NCBI GenBank assembly: GCA_031273365.1
Contig: JAISSA010000082.1
Coordinates: forward strand, 1 to 25,653
From: Synergistaceae bacterium
GTDB taxonomy: Bacteria; Synergistota; Synergistia; Synergistales; Aminobacteriaceae
Direction of reading: 5' to 3'
Length of the DNA: 25,653 nt
The translations under genes were made by a program, and so were the position numbers. This document shows, in pieces, positions 7,495 to 15,577 of this stretch. Each line of letters starts with the position of its first letter. Within the stretch, counting starts at the first letter, position 1. A model generated the notes under the pieces. It was not told the DNA's origin. It made no database searches and saw only the letters and a list, made by a program, of their open reading frames with translations.

Positions 7495-9429
7495 GTGCAG
7501 AACAAATCAAATAAAACCGGCCGTATAAAACGGACCAACGCCATATTTTCGACGGTGTTGCTGGTTCTGCTTTCGGGTTTGACGACGCCGCCTCCGGAGG
7601 CGGAGGCGGCCGCTGACCTGCGCATAGAACAGCAGCAGGAGGCCTATGTCGGTTGCGAGGTGATTCTGTCGCTGGCCGGCTCGCTGGTCGAGGCGTCGGA
7701 CGTCACCTATGAATGGGCCTTCGAGGGGAGCGCAAAACCGATTTCCCTTCGCAGGGGCGGGCTCGAGTGCCGTTTTACGCCGACGAACACCGAGCCGATC
7801 AGGGCGGCCGTCTCCGTGCTTGGGGCCGACGGCAGGCTGCTGGGCTCCACCGACGTTTCGCTGAAGCCCAGAGAGTTCGACGTCGAGATCGTGATGATCA
7901 GGCCCGATCCCTTCATGCTCTGGGACGTCAACAAAAAGCAGGACGTTGCGGCTGACGGCCTGATCGCCGGAGAACCCATCCGTTTCAGGGCGAATCTGAC
8001 GCCCAGGTTCCCGGACGAGATGCGATGCCGCTGGACCACCGACGCGTCGACCGCCGTTCGTGACGGCGGAGACCAGAACGAGGTCACCATCGTGCGCAAC
8101 GAGATCGGGGACGCCGTGATTTCCGTCGTCGTCTCCAGCGCGAAAGGAACGATTCTGGGGTACGGAGAGAAGAGCGTGAACGTTCCCATCGCCCGGTCGA
8201 GGGTGGAGGACTCCATACGCCGCAGGCAGGCCTGGGGGCAGTGGGTCGAGGCGCTGGCTCTGTGGGAGGGCAGAAATTTCGACAGCGCCATACAGCTCGC
8301 GCGGGAGGCGGCGGGAAACGATCCGGAGACCAGCGAGATCATGGACGGCCTCAAAACGATGAGCGCCAACTTCAGCCGCGTGGAGCGGGCGCGGCGGCTC
8401 AGCGACGACGCGGCGGCGCTGCGCAAGGAACAGAAACCCGTCGACGCCCTGAAGCTCTATCGTCGTTCCTGGGCCGCCTGGCCCATGCCGGAGATCGAGG
8501 CCCGCATCGGGGAACTGGAGACGGAGATCGACGCCATACGGATTCGCAGGCAGCGGGCGGAATGGCTGAAGGACACCGGGGCGGCGTACGATCAGGAGAA
8601 CCTCTTCGAAAACGCGCTGACGTATTATAAGGAAACGATGGCCCTCATTCCCGACGAGGCGGTGGCGCAGCGCGCCGAGCGCATCGAAAAGCGGCTGGCC
8701 TCCATGGCGCAGGCCAACTCCCTCATCGTGGAGGGACGCAGGCTGGAGGCGAACGGACAGCTGCTGGAGGCCGTGGAAAAGTACAGAGAGAGCCTGAAGC
8801 TGGAGACTTCCACGGACATCGAGGCCCACGCGCGCGACCTCGAGGGCACGATCAGGGAGCGAAGGTCGCGCGCGGCGGCGCTGCGCCGGGAGGGAAACGA
8901 CCTTCAGAAGAAAAACCAGAACGCCGGGGCGCTGGTGCGCTATAAGGAAAGCCAGGCGCTCTGGCCGGACAGCGCTCTGGCCCAGCAGATCGCCTCTCTG
9001 GAAAAGACCGTGACGGCGTCCGTCGGGCAGGTGGTTCGCGCCCCGGAGGACTTCGGGATAGGGACCCAGGCGGACGCGGCGCGCCTTTTGCAGGAGGGAC
9101 ACGCCCTCTACAAACAGGGAAAATACAGGGATGCCCTGGACACCTACCGCAAAAGTTACGCCATCTCCAGAAACCAGAGCCTTTCCGACTGGATCGGCAG
9201 AGTCGAGTCCTCCCTGCGGGAATACGAGGCCGTCCTTCAGGCCAACGTCCTGATCAAGGAGGCCAACAGCCTCTATAACGAGGGCAAATATCGGGAAGCC
9301 CTGACAAAATACCGGGAAAGCCTCGTCGTTCACGCCAACGCCGAGGTGGAGAATTTTACGAAACACATCGAAGAGGGCCTTCAAAGCGCCGATGTCGTCT
9401 CCGCGATCGCGAACACCGTGCAAAAATAA
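7495..9429 (+). CDS. Secreted/periplasmic protein with beta-rich domains and TPR-like KYRESL repeats
   Basis: I do not recognise a named family. The 644-aa protein starts at a GTG 7 bases after GGGGAGGA. It opens with a signal peptide (basic start, hydrophobic stretch IFSTVLLVLLSGL, cleavage likely after AEA near residue 38). Two beta-rich, possibly Ig/PKD-like segments follow (about 40-125 and 130-235), the second with an LWD motif and RCRWTTD. Then comes a Trp-rich helical link (RRRQAWGQWVEALALWEG). From about 290 to the end there are at least six helical repeats of roughly 40-60 residues centred on ALxxYxES (for example VEKYRESLKL, LVRYKESQAL, LTKYRESLVV). The repeats look like TPRs or long helical hairpins. 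A similar module occurs twice in the next gene, so the two are paralogues. An extracytoplasmic scaffold or binding role is plausible; no enzyme motif is visible. Confidence 0.8.
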   Translation: MQNKSNKTGRIKRTNAIFSTVLLVLLSGLTTPPPEAEAAADLRIEQQQEAYVGCEVILSLAGSLVEASDVTYEWAFEGSAKPISLRRGGLECRFTPTNTEPIRAAVSVLGADGRLLGSTDVSLKPREFDVEIVMIRPDPFMLWDVNKKQDVAADGLIAGEPIRFRANLTPRFPDEMRCRWTTDASTAVRDGGDQNEVTIVRNEIGDAVISVVVSSAKGTILGYGEKSVNVPIARSRVEDSIRRRQAWGQWVEALALWEGRNFDSAIQLAREAAGNDPETSEIMDGLKTMSANFSRVERARRLSDDAAALRKEQKPVDALKLYRRSWAAWPMPEIEARIGELETEIDAIRIRRQRAEWLKDTGAAYDQENLFENALTYYKETMALIPDEAVAQRAERIEKRLASMAQANSLIVEGRRLEANGQLLEAVEKYRESLKLETSTDIEAHARDLEGTIRERRSRAAALRREGNDLQKKNQNAGALVRYKESQALWPDSALAQQIASLEKTVTASVGQVVRAPEDFGIGTQADAARLLQEGHALYKQGKYRDALDTYRKSYAISRNQSLSDWIGRVESSLREYEAVLQANVLIKEANSLYNEGKYREALTKYRESLVVHANAEVENFTKHIEEGLQSADVVSAIANTVQK

Positions 9430-9479
9430 ACGCAGGTTCCGGGCGGGGGAGGGATAGCCCATGATCGTTTTTTTATGTC

Positions 9480-9597
9480 CGTTCAGGTCTCGTGCGTTTG
9501 GCTTTGCCCTGAGGGGCGCTCCGTTTTTAAAACCTGCGGAAGACTCAGGCTCTGAGCCCCGGGGGGCGGACGGGTTCCGCCCCCCCGAGCCTGAACG
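9480..9597 (+). repeat. Family 1 palindromic element, copy C
   Basis: It begins CGTTCAGGTCTCGTGCG and ends GAGCCTGAACG, so the ends are inverted as in copy B. The left 45 bases match the reverse complement of the copy inside porA nearly base for base (shared core GCTTTGCCCTGA). The right part contains a strong GC hairpin, GGGGGGCGGA...TTCCGCCCCCC. A TTTTTAAAA stretch lies in the middle. Confidence 0.7.
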
Positions 9598-9671
9598 CTT
9601 ACGTCTTTTTCATATCGAAATTTTTACGCGCAGCGTTCCGGCGGCCCGCCTTCCTGTCCCGCCCCACGGAA

Positions 9672-9707
9672 GATTCAGCGGCCTGGCCTGGCTGAGGCCG
9701 CTGAATC
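9672..9707 (+). other. Perfect 12-bp inverted repeat (strong hairpin)
   Basis: GATTCAGCGGCC (9672-9683) pairs exactly with GGCCGCTGAATC (9696-9707) around a 12-base loop. There is no clean T run on either side, so terminator function is uncertain. It could be a protein-binding palindrome or a separate repeat element. Confidence 0.5.
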
Positions 9708-9831
9708 AGGCCATTTCGCTTTACAAAGAACCTCTGCTCCCCAAATTTTCCCCTTCGGGAGCGCTGCTTACCCCCTGAGTTCCATGCAGGAAAGCCATGC
9801 AGGAAAGGAGGGCCGGCAACGAGCCCCGTCC

Positions 9832-9885
9832 CCTGAATTTTATTGGGCTGAATTGATATAGCCTGAATTAATTATAGCCTGAATT
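9832..9885 (+). promoter_or_regulatory. Four phased CTGAATT motifs upstream of the 1500-aa protein gene
   Basis: CTGAATT occurs starting at 9833, 9848, 9863 and 9879, at spacings of 15, 15 and 16 bases. The last two sit in a longer repeat (TATAGCCTGAATT). The AT-rich block ends 7 bases before the ribosome site (GGAAAGGA, 9892-9899). Spacing near 1.5 helical turns could suit a repeated regulator site, but slipped duplication is an equally simple explanation. Confidence 0.35.
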
Positions 9886-9909
9886 TAATATGGAAAGGAC
9901 TTTGACGAT

Positions 9910-12900
9910 ATGAATCCAAGTATGCGCATGATAACGGAAAAGACCATGAAAAAAATCACGAAAAAAAAGATTTCCCCGTCCTCATTTTTGCTGTTTCTCA
10001 TTTCCTCCCTGCTGTTTCTGTTCCTGCTGTACGGTCTGGCGGGGCCGCCTGCCGTCGCGGCGGAGAGGGAGGCCGGACAGATTTCGATTTCCCTCGTCGC
10101 CTCCCCCGATCGCCCCCTTCGGGGCGAGACCGTGACCCTGAAGGCCACCGCCGTGAACTTCGACGCCGAGCGACACGGCATCCACTGGGAATGGAGCGGA
10201 GGCGCGACGAACCTGAGGACCACCGCCGAGAGCGAGCTGGTCTGTGAAATGAGCATGTGGCCCACGACGATCTCGGCAACCGTGTGGGACCGCATCGGGG
10301 GAGAGGACCTCGCGGCCGCCTCGCTGACCCTCGATCCGCGAAGCTACACCGTCAAAATCCGTGTTATGCCCCCTGCGCCGACGTCGGCGGACGTGAAGGT
10401 GCGCCTCTGGGACGACGCGTCGAAAGCCCTGAAGGAAGCCGAGGGCTATACGGTGAACAGACCCGTCGTTCTGGAGGCGTCCTCGGTCCCCGGGATCCGG
10501 GAGGGAGTGCGCTGCGTCTGGACGCCCGGAGACGGCGTCACGATCGACTCGCAGACGGGGGCTCGCGTCGTCGTCCATCGCGAGACGACGGGAACGGGGA
10601 CCGTCTCCCTTCGACTGGTCAGCTCCAACGGCGTCGAGCTGGGGAACGCGGAGGTCAGCTTCGACGTGACCATCTCCGCCGAGGCCATCGAGCGCAGCCT
10701 TCGGTTCTACAACGGCTGGGAGCGCTGGAAGGCGGCCCTTGCGCTGCGCGGGACGGGGGAGCCGGAGAACGCGCTGCTGCAGGCCCGTGTGGCCGCGGAG
10801 GAACTGATCGCCGCAGGAATGAGGGAGGAGCAGTTTCGCGGCGAGCTGGAGCGTTTCGTCCGCGAGAGGAACGACTTCCTCAACGCCCTGACGCTGAGCT
10901 CGAACGCGGCGTCGCTGTGGCGGGACGGCAGGCCGGAGGACGCGCTCATGCAGTACCGTCAGGCGCAGGCTCTGTACGCCGACCCTCGGACGGAACAGAA
11001 CATCACGGAGCTGGAGCGCGTTCTGAAAAGAGAAAGCGAGCGGAGGGCGAACGCCGCCTCGCTCGGGCGGGAGGCCGCTCTGGCGGCGGAGAAGGGAGAG
11101 CTCGAGACGGCCCTGGCGAAGTACGGGGAAAGCCTGAGCCTTCACTATGACCCGGCGGTCCGCGCCGCGCAGGTGGACGCCGAGGGGCGTTTCAGGGCCC
11201 TGCAGACGAAGATCGAGACGGCGACGATGGTGCGCAGGATCGCGCTGACGCTGGAGGCCGAGGGCGACCTGGAAAACGCTCTGGCAAAAATGTCGGAATC
11301 CCGCGAGATCTACCTTCTCCCGGAGACGGCCGCCGACCTCGAGCGTATCCGCTCGGAGCTTCAAATTCGCCAGAACCGCAGAAGCGAGGCGGCCCGGCTG
11401 AGCACGGAGGCCGCGACGCTGGAAACCCGCGGGCTGGAGGATCAGGGCAACCTCGAGATTCTGGCTCAGGCCCTGGCGAAGTACCGTCAGGTGGTGGAGC
11501 TCTGGCCCGACGTCGCGTCCGCAAGGGCGGCGGAACGCACCAAAACGTACATCGACCGCATCCAGGCTCAGATCGCTCAGGTCGCCCTTCTGGTGAAGGA
11601 GGCGGAGCGTCTGGAGGGAGAAGGACGTCTGGAGGAGGCCATGAGCCGGTATCGGCGGGCGCAGAGCGTGCGGCAGGAGATCGACACCCGAAACAGGATG
11701 ACGGAACTGGCCCGGCGCATCGAAGCCCGCAACAGGCGCATGGCCGAGGCCCGGGAACTTTATACCCAGGCGCTTGCCCTCGAAAAGCAGGGCCGGTTTG
11801 ACGAAGCGCTGACCTTTGCCCGCAGGGGAGAGGAAATTTACCAGGAAAGCGACCTGACGATCATGGTTCGGCGGCTCGCGAAGCTGATCGAGGAGCGCAA
11901 CGGCAAGATGGAGCGGGCCGCCGCGCTTGCCGACCGGGCCCGACAGGCCCAGGCGGGCGGGAAGCCGGAGACTGCCCTCGACCTCTTTATCGAAAGCGAC
12001 GGGGTCTGGCACGACGACGAGGTCGCCAGGTCGATCGAGCTCCTTCGCGGGCTGGTCAGCGAGGATGCCGTGAAGACCACGCGCGCGGAAGCCCTGTATA
12101 AGGAGGCCGTGATCCTGCACAGGGACTCGCGGCTGGATATCGCGGAGGAAAAGCTGAGGGCCTCCATGGCGCTTGCGTCGAGCGACGAGGTGGTGAAGTT
12201 GCTGACGACGGTTCAAAAGGCCAGAGCCGAGGAGAACTGGGCCGAGACCCTGAAGATGCGCCCGCCGGAGCTGAGGGCCGTGCCGATCGTTCCCCGTGTG
12301 GGAGAGCGCACGGTCATCCGCATCGAAAACGGCGGGATGGAGGGCGCCCGGTATCGCTGGAGCGTGGAGGGCGCGATCCGGGACGGCAACCCGGGCAGCG
12401 ACGGGCAGACGTACGCCTTTTATCCCGCCGACGCCCGGCCGGTCACGGTGACGCTCGCCGTCCTGCGGGAGGGAACGGATCGGACGTTTCTGACCCGCTC
12501 CCTCTCCCTGACGGCGGAGCCTTACTCCGTCGTTCTGACCCCGAACGAGGGGACGAAAAGCGCGTATCTCTGGAACGAAACGCAAAAGCGTCTGGAGGAG
12601 GTCCGGGAATATTCCACGGGGGTGGACATCGAAATCCGTTCTTCTCTGTCGCCCCTGCCGGACGGACCGGTCCTCTGGCTCTGGACCGCGGATCCGGACA
12701 CCGCCGTCCTGACCTCGGGCGACAGCCGGGCGAGGGTGCGCCGTGTGCTGCCCGGCACGGTGAAGCTGAACGTCGTCGCGAAGAGCTCCCGCGATATCGT
12801 CATTGGCGAGGCCAGGCTCAGCCTGCCCATCATGCTGGATAAAAACGACATCGCCCGCGATGCCCGACGCGCGGAGGCCTGGAAGGAATGGCTGAGGGCC

Positions 12901-14412
12901 GAAGGCCTGTGGGAAAACGGCAAGCGCCTTCCCGCGCTGGCGGTGGCGGCCCGGGCCCGCGTTCTCGACCCCAACGACCCCGATCTGTCGGTCGGGGCGG
13001 CGCAGATGAAGGAGGACCTCGACAGGCTGGAACTTTCCGCGCGCCTTCTGTCGGAAAGCTCCTGGCTGTTGTCCGTCGGCAGGGTCGAAGACGCCGGGAA
13101 CATGGCGCAGGAGGCCGAATCCCTGCGGCCCGGGGCGATGACGCCCGATATAAAGTACGCCCTGCAGGAGGCCGGCGAAAAGGCGCGACTGAACGCGACT
13201 CTGGCGGTGCAGCTTCGCTCGGAGGGAACCGCGCTTTTGCAGCGCGGCCGCAAGGTCGAGGCCCTGCTCCGCTTTCAGGACAGCCTTCTGCTCGAGGGCA
13301 ACGACGCCGTCAGCGGCGACGTCCGGCGTCTGACGCAGGAGATCACGGAGGAAAAGGCGCGGCTCGCGAAGGCCGGAGACCTGCGGGCGAAGGGCAACGC
13401 GATGGTCGAGAAGAAACGCTACATCGAGGCCCTGAAGCTCTACGAACAGAGCCTGCCCCTTTTCCCCGACACGTGGCTGAGGTCCTGGATGGACCTTTTG
13501 CAGGAAAGGGCCGCGGAGGAGACGGTTGCGCGCGACAAAGCCTCCGTCCTGCGAAAGGAAGGCGACGCCCTGATGAAGGATAAGAAGACGACCGCGGCGC
13601 TCGACAAATACAGAGACAGCCTGCGCGTCTGGCAGGACGATGAGCTGGAGCAGATCGTCCGTAAGGAGGAAGACCGCATCGCTCAGGCCGCGGCTTTGGC
13701 GCTCCGCAGAGACGCCGAGGCGCTCATCAAGAGGAAAAGAAACGAGGACGCCGTCGAAAAATACAGGGAAAGCCTGAAGTTCGCCTACAACGAGACGGCC
13801 GACAACTACGTGAAGAGGGCCGACGCCGCCGAGGCAAAAGTCCTGATCAAAGAGGGAGACGACCTGCTGGCGCAGAAAAAACCGCAGGAAGCCCTGAGGC
13901 GCTACGGCCGCGCTCTGGAGAAGACGCCGACGGACAAGACGCTGATAGAAAAAATCAGAAAGCTCGAGGCGATTCTGAACCCGACTCCGGTCACGCCCCG
14001 GTCCGGCGACATCGTTCCGGACGAATCCGCAAACGGCGGCTTCCCCGGCGAACTTCAGGTGAATAAGGACGAAAGCGCCTCGAACGACGCCACCGACCTG
14101 GTGCAGGCCGACGCCCTCTTCCGGGAGGGGAATGCCCTTTACCGGGAGAAGAAATACAGGGAGGCGCTGCTCAGGTACAGGGAAAGCTGGAAGCTCAGTC
14201 AAAGCCGACAGCTGAAGGAGTTCGCCGACCAGCTGGAACGCGCGCTCGACAACATGGAGAAGGCCAACAAACTGGTGCACGAGGCCAACGCCCTCTACAG
14301 AAACAAAAAGTACTCCGACGCGCTGATTCGCTACAGGGAAAGCCTGAGATTCCACAAAAACCCGGAGGTGGAGGCCTTCATCCCAAAGGTGGAAGCCCAG
14401 GTCAGGAACTAA
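9910..14412 (+). CDS. Giant secreted/periplasmic protein with duplicated beta-domain plus TPR-like repeat module
   Basis: A 1500-aa protein of no named family that I recognise, paralogous to the preceding gene. It has a signal peptide (lysine-rich start, then FLLFLISSLLFLFLLYGLAG, cleavage probably after AVAA near 50); the ATG at 9946 (MKKITKKK) is an alternative start. Module 1: beta-rich domains at about 55-255 with LWDDASK and RCVWTPG, the link YNGWERWKAAL, then helical repeats to about 780 (ALMQYRQAQAL, ALAKYGESLSL and others). Module 2: beta-rich domains at about 785-975 with YLWNETQKR and WLWTADP, the link EAWKEWLRAEGLW, then repeats (KLYEQSLPLF, DKYRDSLRVW, EKYRESLKFA). A Pro/Gly/Asn-rich linker near 1357-1395 precedes two final repeats that closely match the last two of the 644-aa protein. 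Many repeats have strong coiled-coil character (Glu/Arg/Ala rich). No catalytic motif is seen; an envelope scaffold is possible. The sugar kinase gene follows after 39 bp. Confidence 0.8.
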   Translation: MNPSMRMITEKTMKKITKKKISPSSFLLFLISSLLFLFLLYGLAGPPAVAAEREAGQISISLVASPDRPLRGETVTLKATAVNFDAERHGIHWEWSGGATNLRTTAESELVCEMSMWPTTISATVWDRIGGEDLAAASLTLDPRSYTVKIRVMPPAPTSADVKVRLWDDASKALKEAEGYTVNRPVVLEASSVPGIREGVRCVWTPGDGVTIDSQTGARVVVHRETTGTGTVSLRLVSSNGVELGNAEVSFDVTISAEAIERSLRFYNGWERWKAALALRGTGEPENALLQARVAAEELIAAGMREEQFRGELERFVRERNDFLNALTLSSNAASLWRDGRPEDALMQYRQAQALYADPRTEQNITELERVLKRESERRANAASLGREAALAAEKGELETALAKYGESLSLHYDPAVRAAQVDAEGRFRALQTKIETATMVRRIALTLEAEGDLENALAKMSESREIYLLPETAADLERIRSELQIRQNRRSEAARLSTEAATLETRGLEDQGNLEILAQALAKYRQVVELWPDVASARAAERTKTYIDRIQAQIAQVALLVKEAERLEGEGRLEEAMSRYRRAQSVRQEIDTRNRMTELARRIEARNRRMAEARELYTQALALEKQGRFDEALTFARRGEEIYQESDLTIMVRRLAKLIEERNGKMERAAALADRARQAQAGGKPETALDLFIESDGVWHDDEVARSIELLRGLVSEDAVKTTRAEALYKEAVILHRDSRLDIAEEKLRASMALASSDEVVKLLTTVQKARAEENWAETLKMRPPELRAVPIVPRVGERTVIRIENGGMEGARYRWSVEGAIRDGNPGSDGQTYAFYPADARPVTVTLAVLREGTDRTFLTRSLSLTAEPYSVVLTPNEGTKSAYLWNETQKRLEEVREYSTGVDIEIRSSLSPLPDGPVLWLWTADPDTAVLTSGDSRARVRRVLPGTVKLNVVAKSSRDIVIGEARLSLPIMLDKNDIARDARRAEAWKEWLRAEGLWENGKRLPALAVAARARVLDPNDPDLSVGAAQMKEDLDRLELSARLLSESSWLLSVGRVEDAGNMAQEAESLRPGAMTPDIKYALQEAGEKARLNATLAVQLRSEGTALLQRGRKVEALLRFQDSLLLEGNDAVSGDVRRLTQEITEEKARLAKAGDLRAKGNAMVEKKRYIEALKLYEQSLPLFPDTWLRSWMDLLQERAAEETVARDKASVLRKEGDALMKDKKTTAALDKYRDSLRVWQDDELEQIVRKEEDRIAQAAALALRRDAEALIKRKRNEDAVEKYRESLKFAYNETADNYVKRADAAEAKVLIKEGDDLLAQKKPQEALRRYGRALEKTPTDKTLIEKIRKLEAILNPTPVTPRSGDIVPDESANGGFPGELQVNKDESASNDATDLVQADALFREGNALYREKKYREALLRYRESWKLSQSRQLKEFADQLERALDNMEKANKLVHEANALYRNKKYSDALIRYRESLRFHKNPEVEAFIPKVEAQVRN

Positions 14413-14451
14413 TCAGGACGGCGGCCACTAAATATAAGGAGGCAATGACGA

Positions 14452-15525
14452 ATGGAACTGAAAAATGGCTGCAAATTCAGCCTGCTGACGCCGACGAGCA
14501 TGGGCGTGCGCATTACGCCCGCGGGCAGGCAGCCGGTGCACACCTCGGACACGTTTCGGATGCAGGCCACGAGCGCCGAGAGCAACGTGCTCTCCATCTC
14601 CGCGTCTTTGGGACTGCCGACGAAGGTGCTCACCACGTTTGTGAAGGACAGCCCGATCGCCCGGTTCATCAGGGACGACCTCAGAAGCCGCAATATAGCG
14701 TATGAGGGGCCGGATGTTCCGCAGGGCGGACCGTGGGGATACCGGCACCAGTTCAACATCGCGGACAGCGGATATGGGATGCGCGGCCCCCGCGTCCACA
14801 ACGACCGCGCGGGAGAGGTGGGGCGCACGCTGACGATCGAAGATTTCGACCTGACTCGAATTTTCGGCGAGGAAGGCGTGCAGATCATGCACCTTTCCGG
14901 CCTGATCGCCGCGCTCTCGCCGGAGACCGGGGAATTTTGCCTCCAGCTGGTGCGAGCCGCGAAAAAACACGGCACGCGAATTTCCTTCGACCTGAACTAC
15001 CGCGCGTCGTTCTGGAAAGGGCGGGAGAAGGAGCTTTCCGCCGCGTTCCATGAGATCGCCGCCACGGCGGACGTACTGATCGGCAACGAGGAGGATTTCC
15101 AGCTCAGCCTCGGCATCGCGGGCCCCGAGGCGGGAGGCCGGGACGTCGCCGGCGGAATCGGGGACTTTCGGGAGATGATCGGCAGGACCACGGAGAAGTA
15201 CCCCAACGTGCGGGTGTTCGCGACCACGCTCCGGCAGGTGCTCTCGGCCAACGAGCACATGTGGGGGGCGATTCTCTGCGCGGAAGGGGCGTGGCATGTG
15301 GTGGAGCCCCGCCCCATAGCCGTTCTGGATCGCATCGGCGGCGGCGACGGATTTTCCGGCGGCCTGCTGTACGGCATCCTGCGGGGCTGGACGCCGGAGA
15401 AGTGGCTGCGGTTCGGCTGGGCCTGCGGCGCGCTGGTGGTGACGATGGAGCAGGACTACGGCCTGCCCGTGGACGAGGAACAGGTCTGGAGCATCTATGA
15501 GGGCAACGCCCGCGTGAAGCGGTGA
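14452..15525 (+). CDS. kdgK: PfkB-family sugar kinase, 2-dehydro-3-deoxygluconokinase-like
   Basis: Cytoplasmic ATP-dependent ribokinase/PfkB-fold kinase of 357 aa. It has the PfkB C-terminal signature DRIGGGDGFSGGLLYG near residues 293-308, with Asp299 of GGGD as the expected catalytic base, and the inner motif SFDLNYRASFW typical of KDG kinases. KDG kinase phosphorylates 2-keto-3-deoxygluconate to KDPG, feeding the Entner-Doudoroff aldolase step. AAGGAGG at 14436-14442 sits 9 bases before the ATG. The 6-phosphogluconate dehydrogenase gene follows after 52 bp on the same strand, so both probably belong to a sugar-acid operon. No KDPG aldolase is present. Another ketose or deoxy-sugar acid substrate remains possible. 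Confidence 0.8.
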   Translation: MELKNGCKFSLLTPTSMGVRITPAGRQPVHTSDTFRMQATSAESNVLSISASLGLPTKVLTTFVKDSPIARFIRDDLRSRNIAYEGPDVPQGGPWGYRHQFNIADSGYGMRGPRVHNDRAGEVGRTLTIEDFDLTRIFGEEGVQIMHLSGLIAALSPETGEFCLQLVRAAKKHGTRISFDLNYRASFWKGREKELSAAFHEIAATADVLIGNEEDFQLSLGIAGPEAGGRDVAGGIGDFREMIGRTTEKYPNVRVFATTLRQVLSANEHMWGAILCAEGAWHVVEPRPIAVLDRIGGGDGFSGGLLYGILRGWTPEKWLRFGWACGALVVTMEQDYGLPVDEEQVWSIYEGNARVKR

Positions 15526-15577
15526 ATTTTCCCGGACGCGGCGCCGCAACATCGCGTATATAGAAGGGGGAAGGGGC

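Larger units (their letters stand above)
9430..9909. other. 480-bp intergenic region with several repeats
   Basis: It holds family 1 copy C (9480-9597), a perfect 12-bp hairpin (9672-9707), a 13-bp tandem duplication (9782-9807) and four CTGAATT motifs spaced 15-16 bases apart just before the next gene. An open frame at 9461-9778 runs across the repeat and the hairpin and is not supported as a gene. Confidence 0.6.

Noticed and set aside
7507..9462. 651-aa minus-strand frame
   Set aside because: Antisense to the 644-aa secreted protein, low-complexity Arg/Gly/Leu content, no family motifs.
9461..9778. 105-aa frame after the 644-aa gene
   Set aside because: It runs through family 1 copy C and the hairpin at 9672; its CPFRSRAFGFALRGAP peptide is repeat-derived, and there is no convincing ribosome site.
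9982..14355. 1457-aa open frame on the minus strand
   Set aside because: It is antisense to the 1500-aa repeat protein. Its Leu/Gly/Arg/Gln-rich composition without domains is what GC-rich antisense frames give.
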